This document shows positions 17,277-27,271 of a stretch of DNA of 64,000 nt, piece by piece. The position numbers were made by a program, and so were the translations under genes. Each line of letters opens with the position of its first letter. Within the stretch, counting starts at the first letter, position 1. Source of the DNA: Desulfocapsa sp050291935 (lineage in GTDB: Bacteria; Desulfobacterota; Desulfobulbia; Desulfobulbales; Desulfocapsaceae); contig JBNKKR010000006.1 of the NCBI GenBank assembly GCA_050291935.1, positions 57,225-121,224 of the forward strand. Reading direction: 5' to 3'. The notes below the pieces were generated by a model, which saw nothing but the letters and a program-made list of their open reading frames with translations, was not told the DNA's origin and made no database searches.

Positions 17277-20200
17277 TTATTTCTCAGGCTCAAGGGAAGC
17301 GGCCCTTGATTGCAGGAATTTCCAGCTCTTGGTTACATCGTTTTGCGATGCTTCCATTAACTCTTCAGCATGCTCAGGATTCATCATCTTCAGCATTCTG
17401 TAGCGGTTTTCGCCAAGTGCATACTCTTCAAACTTGATGGTAGGCTCTTTGGAGTCAATGGTGAGTGGGTTTTTGCCAGCAGCTTCAAGGTCCGGGTTAT
17501 AGCGATACAGCGGCCAGTGACCACACTGTACGGCTTTCTTTTGCTGATGAAGCCCCTGGGTCATATTGATCCCGTGGTTGATACAGTGAGCGTAGGCAAT
17601 GATCAATGATGGTCCATCATAGGCTTCAGCCTCTGCAATGGCTTTTGCGACCTGTCCAGGATTTGCGCCCATATTCACCTTGGCAACATATACATTACCG
17701 TACGTGGAAAAGATCATGCCGATATCTTTCTTTGGCATCTTCTTTCCACCCGCTGCAAATTGTGCAGTGGCTGCGCGCGGAGTGGATTTGGACATCTGTC
17801 CACCGGTATTGGAGTATACCTCGGTATCAAGGATCATGACGTTGACATTCTCGCCCGATGCCAAAACGTGATCCAGACCACCATAACCGATATCATAGGC
17901 CCAGCCGTCACCACCAAAGATCCAGCACGATTTTTTCACCAGGTAATCGGCACAGCCGAGGAGTCGTTTGGCAATAACATTGTCAGAACCCTCAAGTTTG
18001 GCTTTAAGTTTTGCCACTCGATCACGCTGGCTGTTAATCTCGGTCTGATCTTTTTGGCTGGCCTGGATCAGATCGGTGGCCATTTTTTTGGTGATAAGTT
18101 TTTCCGCCACCGCTTTATCAAGGAGCTCTGTTGCCTGGGAAGCAAGCTTGGAGACAGAAAATCGCATTCCCAGTCCAAATTCTGCATTATCTTCAAACAA
18201 AGAATTGGCCCAGGCGGGTCCACGACCATCTTCGTTTTTACAATAGGGAGTGGTTGGCAGGTTACCGCCGTAGATAGAGGAGCAACCGGTGGCGTTGGCA
18301 ATAAGCATTCTGTCACCAAACATCTGGGTAACGAGTTTTATATAAGGAGTCTCGCCACAACCAGCACAGGCGCCGGAGAACTCAAAAAGTGGACGAAGGA
18401 GTTGGCTGCCTTTGATACTTGCAGGGTTAACATCTGCTGGATTTACTTCATCAAGGCTAAGGAAGTATTTAACGTTCTTGGCTTCAGCGGCTCGGATTTT
18501 CTCAGAGTTCGGAACCATGGATAGCGCTTTGTTTCCTTTTTTACCAGGACAAACATCAACGCACTGGGTACAGGAACAGCAGTCTTCGGTGAATACCTGA
18601 ACGGCAAAGTTCTGTCCTTTAAATGCCTTGCCGACCGCAGGGATGTGGGTAAAGGATTTTGGAGCCTTGGCCATTTTACCCACTTTCAAACGAATGGCAG
18701 CATGGGGGCAGACAAGGGAGCATTGACCACACTGGATACAGTTGTCCGCGTCCCAAACAGGTACATGGACACCGATATTACGTTTTTCGTATTGGGTGGT
18801 TCCCGTTGGCCAGGTTCCGTCATTTGGCATTTCTGACACTTTCACCTGGTCGCCTTTGCCTTCGATCATTTTAGCGGTAACTTCTTTGACAAATTCGGGG
18901 GCATCCGCGGGAACCGTTGGTGGCATCTCATGGCCGCTTGTGGATTTGCCAAGGGTTACTTTTACGATATTTTTGACCGCAGCATCAACGGCGTCATAAT
19001 TCATCTGGACAACTTTTTCACCTTTCTTGCCGTAGGTTTTCTTGATGGCATTTTTGATGGCGGTGATGGCCTCTTCTTCGGAGATGATTCCGGAGATTAG
19101 GAAGAACGCGGTCTGCATAATCATATTAATGCGAGCGCCAAGTCCAAGGGCCTGGCCAAGTGCCAAGGCATCAATGATGTAAAATTTTGCTTTTTTGGAA
19201 ATAAGGTCTTTCTGTACATTTCCGGGTAACTGCTTCCAGATCTGTTTCTTGTCAAAACTTGTGGTCAGCAGGAATGTTCCACCTTCCTCAAGGTTGCGGA
19301 GCATGTCATACTGATCGAGGAAGGTAAAGTTATGACAGGCAATAAATGTTGCCTTATTGATAAGATAAGGGGCCACAATCTGGTTCTTGCCAAAGCGCAA
19401 ATGCGAAGTGGTCATGGAACCGGATTTCTTTGAGTCGTATACAAAGTAGCCTTGGGCAGAGTTGTCGGTTTCGGTACCAATGATCTTGATGGTGTTTTTA
19501 TTTGCACCAACGGTACCATCTGAGCCCAGTCCATAGAACATGGCCCGGTGTACATCGTCACCTTCGATGGAAAAGTTGGGATCAAAGTCAAGGCTTGTGT
19601 AGGCGACATCATCATTTGGTCCTACACAGAAATGATTTTTGGGGGCCATGGCCTCCATATTATCAAATACGGCTTTTACCATTGCCGGGGTGAACTCAGC
19701 CGATCCCAGTCCATATCGACCGGAAAGGATGATGGGCTGGTACGCGGCGGTGTTGTTCTCGGTTGCCTCACCTACAGCAGTGCGCACGTCTTGGTAAAGT
19801 GGCTCACCGGCAGAACCCGGCTCTTTGGTTCGGTCAAGCACAGTGATACGCTCAACGGTGGAAGGTAGCGCATTCACCATTGCCTTGCTGTCAAATGGAC
19901 GGAAAAGGCGAACGATAACAAGGCCAACGTTTTTACCACGGCTCACCAGGTGATCAATGGTAGCAGATACGGTCTCGCAGCCGGAAGCCATCATCACAAC
20001 GACGTCGGTTGCATCGGGAGATCCGTAGTAATCAAAGAGATGGTATTGACGTCCGGTAAGTTTGGCAAACTTATCCATGGTGTCCTGCACAACCTTGGGT
20101 GCTGCTGCGTAAAATTTATTTACGGTTTCACGACCGGTGAAGTACACATCAGGGTTTTGGGCGGTACCACGCATGGTTGGATGATCTGGGGACAGTGCGC

Positions 20201-20816
20201 GTTTACGGTGCTCAATGATAAGATCCTCGTCAATCATTGCTGCCATATCATCAAAGGTCAATTCTTCAATTTTTTGAATCTCATGGGAAGTACGGAATCC
20301 ATCAAAGAAATGGACAAAAGGAATACGGGTGGCCAGTGAGGCCTGGGTGGAGATCAACGCCATATCCATACATTCCTGTACGTTTTGTGAGCACAGCATA
20401 CCCCATCCAGTCTGACGAGCGGCGTAAATATCAGCATGATCACCAAAAATGGAGAGACCCTGAGCTGCGATGGAACGAGCAGTTACGTGAAAAACGGTGG
20501 GAGTAAGTTCGCCTGCGATTTTATACATATTGGGGATCATCAAAAGAAGTCCCTGGGAGGCAGTGAATGTGGTACAAAGAGCACCAGTGGCAAGAGAACC
20601 ATGCAGAGCTCCGGCAACACCGGCCTCAGATTGCATCTGGGTTACAGCAGGGATGGAACCCCAGATATTTTCCTGCTTTCCGGTTTTCTTGGTATCTGCT
20701 TCCGCAGCCATCGGTGAGGAAGGCGTAATGGGGTAGATGGTTATGATTTCGCTTAGCGCGTAGGCGACATGGGTACAAGCCTGGTTCCCATCAATTGTGA
20801 CCATTTTTCTCGACAT
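17277..20816 (-). CDS. nifJ: Pyruvate:ferredoxin (flavodoxin) oxidoreductase, single chain
   Basis: This 1179-residue homodimer-type enzyme converts pyruvate and CoA to acetyl-CoA and CO2 and reduces ferredoxin. Domains I-II begin TIDGNQACTHVAYALSEI..YPITPSSPMAE-like. Two ferredoxin clusters sit near residues 690-760 (CIQCGQCSLVCPHAAIR and CCSCTQCVDVCPGKKG). The C-terminal thiamine diphosphate domain has GACAGCGETPYIKL, NATGCSSIYGGN, GDGWAYDIGYGGLDH and SNTGGQMSKSTP. The start at 20816 is chosen because GGAG lies about 8 bp upstream and MSRKMVTIDGN matches family N-termini. A CBS/ACT protein gene lies 64 bp upstream on the same strand, and the terminator at 17195 closes the unit. Confidence 0.97.
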   Translation of the reverse strand: MSRKMVTIDGNQACTHVAYALSEIITIYPITPSSPMAAEADTKKTGKQENIWGSIPAVTQMQSEAGVAGALHGSLATGALCTTFTASQGLLLMIPNMYKIAGELTPTVFHVTARSIAAQGLSIFGDHADIYAARQTGWGMLCSQNVQECMDMALISTQASLATRIPFVHFFDGFRTSHEIQKIEELTFDDMAAMIDEDLIIEHRKRALSPDHPTMRGTAQNPDVYFTGRETVNKFYAAAPKVVQDTMDKFAKLTGRQYHLFDYYGSPDATDVVVMMASGCETVSATIDHLVSRGKNVGLVIVRLFRPFDSKAMVNALPSTVERITVLDRTKEPGSAGEPLYQDVRTAVGEATENNTAAYQPIILSGRYGLGSAEFTPAMVKAVFDNMEAMAPKNHFCVGPNDDVAYTSLDFDPNFSIEGDDVHRAMFYGLGSDGTVGANKNTIKIIGTETDNSAQGYFVYDSKKSGSMTTSHLRFGKNQIVAPYLINKATFIACHNFTFLDQYDMLRNLEEGGTFLLTTSFDKKQIWKQLPGNVQKDLISKKAKFYIIDALALGQALGLGARINMIMQTAFFLISGIISEEEAITAIKNAIKKTYGKKGEKVVQMNYDAVDAAVKNIVKVTLGKSTSGHEMPPTVPADAPEFVKEVTAKMIEGKGDQVKVSEMPNDGTWPTGTTQYEKRNIGVHVPVWDADNCIQCGQCSLVCPHAAIRLKVGKMAKAPKSFTHIPAVGKAFKGQNFAVQVFTEDCCSCTQCVDVCPGKKGNKALSMVPNSEKIRAAEAKNVKYFLSLDEVNPADVNPASIKGSQLLRPLFEFSGACAGCGETPYIKLVTQMFGDRMLIANATGCSSIYGGNLPTTPYCKNEDGRGPAWANSLFEDNAEFGLGMRFSVSKLASQATELLDKAVAEKLITKKMATDLIQASQKDQTEINSQRDRVAKLKAKLEGSDNVIAKRLLGCADYLVKKSCWIFGGDGWAYDIGYGGLDHVLASGENVNVMILDTEVYSNTGGQMSKSTPRAATAQFAAGGKKMPKKDIGMIFSTYGNVYVAKVNMGANPGQVAKAIAEAEAYDGPSLIIAYAHCINHGINMTQGLHQQKKAVQCGHWPLYRYNPDLEAAGKNPLTIDSKEPTIKFEEYALGENRYRMLKMMNPEHAEELMEASQNDVTKSWKFLQSRAASLEPEK

Positions 20817-20880
20817 TGATAATTCTCCTATTTTTATGTATTGGTAATAAAAGTGTATTTTTCTGTTTCGCAACCTGCTA

Positions 20881-21561
20881 TTATTTGCTTGGCGTATCGC
20901 TTAAATCGTCCATTCCCTGGCTGATAATGGTGTATCCTTCCATTTGTTCAAGCTCTTTGAGTAAGGACTCGGTTTCACCATCGTAGGGCATAACGCGTAC
21001 AGAAACGCGTTTTGAGCCACTTGGTGCGTCATCAAAGGAAGTAAGGATTGAAAGAACACGGGCACGGTTTTGCCTGAGGACATCTATAAGCTTTGAAACC
21101 GATCCACCACTATCGGACATATCCATCACAAATTGGAAGGCACCATCCTGAATACCAGTTGCGTGGATAAAGCCGCGCAACACATCGGATTCGGAGAGGA
21201 GTCCCACCAGATTATCTTCTTTGTCGGTGATGAGTAAACCGGATATTTTCTCTTTTAGCATGACCACAGCCGCTTTTTCAAGGGTGTCATGTTGCTGGAG
21301 GCAGATTGGGTTTTCAGTCATCACATCCTGCACTTTCATTTCGGAGAGCAGATAGTACATTTCGTGGAGATCTATTTCAGTCTTGGATGAGGGCGAAGCC
21401 TCTTTGAGATCCCGATCTGTGATAATTCCTGCAAGTTTACCCTGTGAGACAACTGGCAACCTTCTGATATTGTTGTCTTTCATTGTTCTGCCAGCGCGCA
21501 TGACAGAGGTGTTGGCATCCACGGTAAGTATGGTGGTCGCCATCCAGTCTTTAATTAGCAT
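20881..21561 (-). CDS. CBS-pair protein with C-terminal ACT-like domain
   Basis: The 226-residue soluble protein has two CBS motifs: residues 1-60 (DANTSVMRAGRTMKDNNIRRLPVV..GIITDRDL) and about 75-135 (VMTENPICL..LEKAAVVMLKEKISGLLI..GLLSESDVLRGF). An ACT-like ligand-binding region follows at about 140-215 (FQFVMDMSDSGGSVSKLIDVLRQNRARVLSIL). CBS pairs bind adenosine nucleotides and ACT domains bind small effectors such as amino acids, so this looks like a metabolite sensor. AGGAGG lies 6-7 bp before the ATG. It is immediately upstream of the pyruvate:ferredoxin oxidoreductase gene, which suggests it senses energy or carbon state for that enzyme; that link is inference. Confidence 0.85.
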   Translation of the reverse strand: MLIKDWMATTILTVDANTSVMRAGRTMKDNNIRRLPVVSQGKLAGIITDRDLKEASPSSKTEIDLHEMYYLLSEMKVQDVMTENPICLQQHDTLEKAAVVMLKEKISGLLITDKEDNLVGLLSESDVLRGFIHATGIQDGAFQFVMDMSDSGGSVSKLIDVLRQNRARVLSILTSFDDAPSGSKRVSVRVMPYDGETESLLKELEQMEGYTIISQGMDDLSDTPSK

Positions 21562-21786
21562 AGTTCCTCCTCAACGGAAAAGGGGTGGTAAGGTGCAGAG
21601 AGTGATGCAATAGCCGTCACCGATATGATGCAGCAGAACAAGCTAACATATTATACTTTTCCTTCAGGCGCAAGTATTGATTATGGTTATAAGGGATAAC
21701 AATTAAAATGATGAAGGAAGTGCTTGTTCTCCTATTTGCATGATATTTTGCTTGTAATTCCCCCTTGAATTGCTAGAAGGGACAGC

Positions 21787-23703
21787 ATGAAAAGCATATT
21801 GTCTCAAAAGAGTGTGGAGAAAATCCTTGCGGCCCTTCAAGGGGAAAAGGAATATGTATTCCTTGATACCATCCGTCTTGATGAAGAAAATCAGAAATCC
21901 CTTCTTTTCCTTAAACCAGAAGCGAGGTTGGATTTTTTTTCAGGAGATGATCCCCATCGCTTTCTCCGGCAAGTTGAAAAAATTCAAGCTTCCGGGAAAT
22001 ATCTTGCCGGATGGTTGGGTTACGAATTTGGCTACTTACTGGAGCCCCAACTGGAGTCACTGTTACCTCAATTTCCCCCCAATCGACCATTGGCCTCTTT
22101 TGGAGTATTTGCAGAAGCTATTTGCTATGACCATCTAGGCGGGAAGTGTTGTTTCCCGCAGGCAAGTGAACCCTTATTTTCTTTATTTAGTATAGACAAC
22201 ATTCGACTTAGTCAGCAAAAAGCTGACTACCTTGCAGCTATAAACAAGATAAAGGAATATATTGGAGCAGGAGATACCTATCAGGTTAATTATACGATTA
22301 AATTACTGTTTGAATTGCAAGGGGCAGTGGAGAGCTTGTATGGTTGTTTACGGGCAAATCAGTCTGTTGCCTATGGTGCACTGATACGGCTTGGCAATGA
22401 GCAGATAGCTTCTCTTTCCCCCGAATTGTTTTTTAGGGTGAAAGAAAATACGATTACCGTCCGCCCAATGAAAGGAACCATGCGACGGGGGCGATATTTG
22501 CAAGAGGATAATGCGTTTTGTGAGCAGTTACACCTAGATCCCAAAAATAGAAGTGAGAATGTAATGATCGTTGATCTGTTACGCAACGATCTTGGTCGTC
22601 TTACCCATGGTTGTGGAGACAGCAAAGTTGTTACCAAATCTTTGTTTGATGTGGAACGATACGAAAGTGTTTTACAAATGACTTCCACTGTCTTCACCGA
22701 AACCAAAAAAAATATATTTTCCGAGCTGTCGCTTGTGAACATTCTACGGGCATTGTTTCCCTGCGGATCAGTAACCGGAGCACCTAAAATCAGGACCATG
22801 GAGATTATTGGTGAACTTGAGTCAGGAACAAGGGGCGTTTATACAGGAGCCATTGGTTACTTTGCTCCGGATGGTGAAGCTGTTTTTAATGTTCCCATCC
22901 GTACAGTCCATGTACATAACGGACATGGCGAAATGGGAATCGGATCTGGTATTGTCCAGGATTCGGTGGCAGAGAATGAATGGGAAGAATGTTTGTTAAA
23001 AGGCCATTTTTTGACAAAGCCTTTTGCACTGTTCACCATTTTCGAAACCATATTACTTGAAAAAGAGGGGGGCTATTGGCTCCTTGACTTTCACCTTGAA
23101 CGTATGCAACGTTCAGCCTTCCATTTTTCTTTTTGTTTTGACAAACAATACATTCAGGATCGTTTAGCAGAAGTTGAACAAAAAAACCAATCTTCTGCCC
23201 TGCGTGTGCGGTTTGCTCTGCAAAAGGATGGAGAGATTACGATCAAAACGAGTCCCTGCAGCGCTCCTCAATTCCGTTCTCTTCCTAAGTATCCAAATTC
23301 AGCAACGAAAGCTTTGCCACAGGTGCGGTTGTCAGATAAACGTGTGGATAGCAAAAACCCTTTTTTCTTTCATAAAACCAGCAACCGTGAGCTTTTTAAA
23401 GAGGAGTTTTCCAAGGCTTGCAAAGAGGGATTGTTTGATATCCTGTTTCAGAATGAAAAAGAAGAGATCACAGAAGGTGCTATTTCAAATATCATCCTTT
23501 ATAAGGCAGGGAAGTATTTAACACCGCCACTTTCTTCGGCCCTACTGGCTGGAACCATGCGCCAAAAGCTTCTTGATGATATGGCAGACCAGATAATTGA
23601 ACAACCCATTTTCGTGGATGATTTACGACAAGCCGATGCCATTTTTTGCTGTAACGCCATCCGGGGAGTGGTTCAGGTTCGCTTTGGTGAGGAGAAGCAG
23701 TGA
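21787..23703 (+). CDS. pabBC: Aminodeoxychorismate synthase I / aminodeoxychorismate lyase fusion (PabB-PabC)
   Basis: The 638-residue protein makes p-aminobenzoate for folate. Residues 1-400 are the chorismate-binding PabB part: GAGDTYQVNYT, SLSPELFFRV, RPMKGTMRRGR, ENVMIVDLLRNDLGRL and FPCGSVTGAPKIRTMEII. Residues 405-638 are a fold-type IV PLP enzyme like PabC: FETILLEKEGGYWLLDFHLERM..SAFHF, and late EITEGAISNIILYKAG..TPPLSSALLAGTMRQKL. Such fusions are common in bacteria. The glutaminase PabA is not in the window. The stop overlaps the mnmH start (TGATG), so the two are co-translated. Upstream AAGGGA gives the ATG at 21787. Confidence 0.95.
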   Translation: MKSILSQKSVEKILAALQGEKEYVFLDTIRLDEENQKSLLFLKPEARLDFFSGDDPHRFLRQVEKIQASGKYLAGWLGYEFGYLLEPQLESLLPQFPPNRPLASFGVFAEAICYDHLGGKCCFPQASEPLFSLFSIDNIRLSQQKADYLAAINKIKEYIGAGDTYQVNYTIKLLFELQGAVESLYGCLRANQSVAYGALIRLGNEQIASLSPELFFRVKENTITVRPMKGTMRRGRYLQEDNAFCEQLHLDPKNRSENVMIVDLLRNDLGRLTHGCGDSKVVTKSLFDVERYESVLQMTSTVFTETKKNIFSELSLVNILRALFPCGSVTGAPKIRTMEIIGELESGTRGVYTGAIGYFAPDGEAVFNVPIRTVHVHNGHGEMGIGSGIVQDSVAENEWEECLLKGHFLTKPFALFTIFETILLEKEGGYWLLDFHLERMQRSAFHFSFCFDKQYIQDRLAEVEQKNQSSALRVRFALQKDGEITIKTSPCSAPQFRSLPKYPNSATKALPQVRLSDKRVDSKNPFFFHKTSNRELFKEEFSKACKEGLFDILFQNEKEEITEGAISNIILYKAGKYLTPPLSSALLAGTMRQKLLDDMADQIIEQPIFVDDLRQADAIFCCNAIRGVVQVRFGEEKQ

Positions 23704-24725
23704 TGCACGCGGTACAATTTCTCGATCTTGATCTTGATAGATCCATTCAGCTAATAGATGTTCGTGCGCCCATTGAATTTGCCCAGGGGCATATTCCAGG
23801 CGCTGTCAACATCCCACTATTTGCCGATAAAGAGCGGGAAGAAATCGGTACTGTCTACAAACAGGTTGGCAGAGAAACGGCCTTACAACTGGGTGAAAAG
23901 ATTGCCCGCCCTAAGGTTGATGCGATACTTCAAGAGATACAAAGCTATTTGCCCGCTGAGTTGGTACTCTACTGTTGGCGAGGGGGGAAACGAAGTGGCG
24001 CCGTTTGTGATCTGGTAAACGATTTAGGAATACCTGCCAAACGCATTGAAGGTGGCTATAAGGCCTATCGTCGCGCCATCCGCAAGAGTTTGGAAATGGA
24101 GCGTAAGCTGCTAATAGTAGGAGGCAAAACAGGGAGTGGAAAAACGGCCCTTTTGCAAGAACTGAAAAAAAAGGGTTTACAGGTAATTGATCTGGAAGGG
24201 TTGGCCCATCATAAGGGGTCGGTTTTTGGCCATATTAACGAAAAGAGACAGCCAACCACCGAGCAGTTTGAAAATAATTTTTTCGAAGAGCTTCGAAAAA
24301 TGGATCCGAAAAAGATGCTGCTGTTGGAAAACGAAAGCTATGTTATTGGATCTGTACATCTTCCGCCTCCGCTACTGTTACAAATGCGGGCAGCCCCACT
24401 GCTCATAGTCGAGGTTCCGGTGAAGGCCCGTATTGATCGTTTAGTAAAAGAGTATGCAACAACAGAACATCAGATTCTGGTTGATGCCTGTATGCGTATC
24501 AAAAAAAAGTTGACCAAGGCAAAGTTTGACGAAGTTGTAGCATATATAATTGATAATGATTTTGAAAATGCTTGCACCATACTGCTTGGGTACTATGACC
24601 ACTACTATAACCGTGGTCTTAACAACCGTAATAGTCAGGAGATTTACACCATCTCCTTAGATGGTGTTGATTGTTTTCGTGATGCTGAGCGTGTTGCGGG
24701 GATGTTACAAAAACACTTTTCTTAA
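23703..24725 (+). CDS. mnmH: tRNA 2-selenouridine synthase
   Basis: MnmH (SelU/YbbB) replaces the sulfur of 2-thiouridine at the tRNA wobble base with selenium from selenophosphate, through a geranylated intermediate. The N-terminal rhodanese domain shows LIDVRAPIEFAQGHIPGAVNIPLF and the active-site Cys near residue 91 in LYCWRGGKRSGAV. A P-loop (GGKTGSGKTALL, residues about 139-150) follows. The 340-residue length matches the family. ATG at 23703 overlaps the pabBC stop; GTG at 23700 is possible. Its presence implies selenophosphate synthase (SelD) elsewhere and active selenium use, as expected in many sulfate reducers. Confidence 0.95.
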   Translation: MHAVQFLDLDLDRSIQLIDVRAPIEFAQGHIPGAVNIPLFADKEREEIGTVYKQVGRETALQLGEKIARPKVDAILQEIQSYLPAELVLYCWRGGKRSGAVCDLVNDLGIPAKRIEGGYKAYRRAIRKSLEMERKLLIVGGKTGSGKTALLQELKKKGLQVIDLEGLAHHKGSVFGHINEKRQPTTEQFENNFFEELRKMDPKKMLLLENESYVIGSVHLPPPLLLQMRAAPLLIVEVPVKARIDRLVKEYATTEHQILVDACMRIKKKLTKAKFDEVVAYIIDNDFENACTILLGYYDHYYNRGLNNRNSQEIYTISLDGVDCFRDAERVAGMLQKHFS

Positions 24726-24974
24726 ATCTTTTCTATAACGATTAGTTTTTGCAGTACTTTTCTTTTGTTGTAAACAATTCCTGAGCAGTGGCCCGATAGC
24801 ATGTTTTTATAGAGCATTGCGGGAACGAAAGGCGCACCAGCAGAAAATGTCCCACATTCTTTCTATTTTCTATTAAAAAAAAAGCGGATGTGATTTACTG
24901 GAAAGAGAGACATACTCACAGGTTGGTAGATGGTTGTTTTGTGCTACCCGGCCCAAGTTTTATAAAAAAGGCGA

Positions 24975-26087
24975 ATGACTATGGAATCATTTCATTGGAG
25001 TCAGCACTTCACAACTGGTTTGGAAGAGGTGGATGCGCAACATCATCATCTTATTGAGATTGTAAACCAGTTTGTAGCTCTATTGGCTGAGAATGAAATA
25101 CGTATTGAAGATGTGGATTGTCTCTATGATCGATTGGCCGCGTATACGGTATATCACTTTCGATCAGAGGAGAAGGAGATGACCGAATCAAAAGTGGATC
25201 CTCTGCATCTTGATGCCCATATCGAGTCGCACAACTCATTTTTGGAAGACGTATTTTCCATCTATTCAGGGATTTCCCATGAAAGCCTTGGCAAGGCTAA
25301 ATCGCTGGTCAAATTCCTCTCGTACTGGATTGCATATCATATCCTTGGAGAAGATCAAGATATGGCAAAGCAGATTAAAGCCATTAAGTCGGGAGTGGAT
25401 CCACGTGAGGCGTACGAAACACTTGAACAGGAACGGATTGGCGCGATGCAGCCGTTGCTTGAAGCCTTAAATGGCCTCTTTGATGAGGTGTCAGTACGTA
25501 ATAAAGAGCTCAAACAACTCAATGAATCATTGGAAGAGAAGGTCGCGCTTCGTACCAAGGAACTCTCTGAAGCAAACCAGCATCTCGAAGAGCTGTCATT
25601 GACGGATGTGTTAACAGGGCTTCCCAATAGGCGTCATGCCATGCAGCGTCTTTCAAGTTTTTGGCAAGAGTCGATCCAAAATGACACGCCAATGGTGGCG
25701 ATGATGATTGACGCAGATCATTTTAAGGAAATTAATGATATTTATGGGCATGATGCGGGTGACCGAGTGTTGGTGGAACTGGCGCAAACGCTTAAACATT
25801 TCCTACGAAATGATGATGTCGTCTGTCGCCTTGGAGGTGATGAATTTTTAGTAATTTGTCCCGATACTGATATTGAAGGGGGGCTGCATATTGCTGAGTT
25901 GACCAGAAATGCAGTTTCCAAGATGCGGGTGCCGACCGGTGGTGAGCCGTGGCACGGGAGTATTAGTATTGGGGTCGCATCCAGAACAACAGAGATAAAG
26001 AGCTACGAAGAGTTGATTAAAGCCGCTGATAAGGGAGTCTATTGTGCAAAAGAGGCCGGAAAAAATTGTGTAAGGGCTACTACATAA
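24975..26087 (+). CDS. Hemerythrin-GGDEF diguanylate cyclase
   Basis: The 370-residue cytoplasmic protein couples a bacteriohemerythrin domain (1-135) to a GGDEF domain (about 205-370) through a coiled coil (150-205). Iron ligands are visible as HFTTGLEEVDAQHHHLI, YHFRSEEKEM, HIESHNSFL and AYHILGEDQDM. The cyclase active site is RLGGDEFLV near residue 289, and an RxxD inhibitory site (RNDD) lies exactly five residues before GGDEF. The predicted job is oxygen- or redox-controlled c-di-GMP synthesis with product feedback. The start is ATG 24975 or 24981. It is followed 12 bp later by a lipoprotein gene that may be co-transcribed. Confidence 0.93.
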   Translation: MTMESFHWSQHFTTGLEEVDAQHHHLIEIVNQFVALLAENEIRIEDVDCLYDRLAAYTVYHFRSEEKEMTESKVDPLHLDAHIESHNSFLEDVFSIYSGISHESLGKAKSLVKFLSYWIAYHILGEDQDMAKQIKAIKSGVDPREAYETLEQERIGAMQPLLEALNGLFDEVSVRNKELKQLNESLEEKVALRTKELSEANQHLEELSLTDVLTGLPNRRHAMQRLSSFWQESIQNDTPMVAMMIDADHFKEINDIYGHDAGDRVLVELAQTLKHFLRNDDVVCRLGGDEFLVICPDTDIEGGLHIAELTRNAVSKMRVPTGGEPWHGSISIGVASRTTEIKSYEELIKAADKGVYCAKEAGKNCVRATT

Positions 26088-26099
26088 TTAAGCTGGTAT

Positions 26100-27233
26100 A
26101 TGGAAACACGAATATGGATTTTTCTGGGCTGTTTGTCCGCTGTTGGGATCTTGATCATGGGTGGTTGTACCATGCTGAGTCAGCCAAGATTCGGTAAATT
26201 ACCGGAAGGGGAAAGGCTTGATCGAATCAAACAGTCTCCTCAATACAAGGGTGAGATGTTCCAGTATCCGGAGAAAACGCCACTCTTTTCCGCAGATGAA
26301 AACATGTTTTCCGTGTTATGGAGTGGGATTTTTCAGAAGAAGGAACGCCTTGTTCCGGAAGTACCTGTCCGTGTTGTTAAAACAGATTTGAAAGCACTTG
26401 ATCCCAAACAAGATGTTGTTATTTGGCTTGGTCATTCCTCATGGTTTATCCAATTTGAGGGAAAACGAATTTTGATCGACCCGATATTCAGTGACTATGC
26501 CGCTCCTTTTTCGTTTTTCAACAAGGCATTTGATGGCACCAATGTTTATAGGTCCGATGATATGCCCGAGATAGACAGTCTGCTCATTTCCCACGATCAT
26601 TGGGATCATCTGGACTACTCTTCCGTGGTAGCGCTCAAGGCAAAGGTGAGGCAGGTCATTTGCCCTTTAGGGGTGGGAGCTCATTTTGAGTACTGGGGCT
26701 ATTCCAAGGAAGTTATTCGGGAAGGAGACTGGAATGATAAGGTTGAACTGGGAAAGGGCGTCACCGTTCACCTGATGCCGGCGAGACACTACTCTGGTCG
26801 GCTGTTGTCTAAAAACAAAACCCTATGGGCAGGATTCGCCATAGAGTCTTCTGAGCGGCGTATTTTTTTCAGTGGTGACAGTGGCTACGGCCCGCATTTC
26901 TCCAGGATCGGGCAAGCATTCAACGGGTTTGACCTGGTGTTGCTGGATTGTGGCCAGTATGATCCGCGCTGGCCCTGTATTCACATGACCCCGGAAGAAG
27001 CCGTACAGGCAGCCAAAGATCTTGGAACCGGTGTCCTTATGCCTGCCCATGTGGGGCGGTTCACCATTGCCAATCATTCATGGGATGAACCTTTCAAGTG
27101 GTTGGTTGACAAGAGTCGCGACCAACCATACCGGCTTGTTATTCCTCAAATCGGAGAAGTATTGACAATGGATAACCCATCTTCTCAGTTTTCGGGATGG
27201 TGGTTGGAAATGAAGCCAACTCAAGTCAAGTAG
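26100..27233 (+). CDS. Exported MBL-fold hydrolase (UlaG/NAPE-PLD-like lipoprotein)
   Basis: The 377-residue protein has an N-terminal hydrophobic stretch ending in IMGGC near residue 22, a plausible lipoprotein cleavage site. The metallo-beta-lactamase fold has WLGHSSWFIQFEGKRILIDP (the UlaG/NAPE-PLD entry), metal ligands in SHDHWDHLD near residue 165, further ligands in MPARHYSGR, FSGDSGY and MPAHVGRF. Relatives hydrolyse phospholipids, N-acyl lipids or lactones. Export plus this fold suggests envelope lipid or acyl substrates; this is inference. Its 3' end precedes a secreted cyclophilin-like gene. The ribosome-binding site is weak. Confidence 0.85.
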   Translation: METRIWIFLGCLSAVGILIMGGCTMLSQPRFGKLPEGERLDRIKQSPQYKGEMFQYPEKTPLFSADENMFSVLWSGIFQKKERLVPEVPVRVVKTDLKALDPKQDVVIWLGHSSWFIQFEGKRILIDPIFSDYAAPFSFFNKAFDGTNVYRSDDMPEIDSLLISHDHWDHLDYSSVVALKAKVRQVICPLGVGAHFEYWGYSKEVIREGDWNDKVELGKGVTVHLMPARHYSGRLLSKNKTLWAGFAIESSERRIFFSGDSGYGPHFSRIGQAFNGFDLVLLDCGQYDPRWPCIHMTPEEAVQAAKDLGTGVLMPAHVGRFTIANHSWDEPFKWLVDKSRDQPYRLVIPQIGEVLTMDNPSSQFSGWWLEMKPTQVK

Positions 27234-27271
27234 GACCAAACACTATCCGACATTGTATTGAAGAGGTTTCT

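Noticed and set aside
17760..18524. 254-codon frame antisense to the pyruvate:ferredoxin oxidoreductase gene
   Set aside because: It covers conserved ferredoxin and thiamine-diphosphate coding sequence on the other strand and has no recognisable product.
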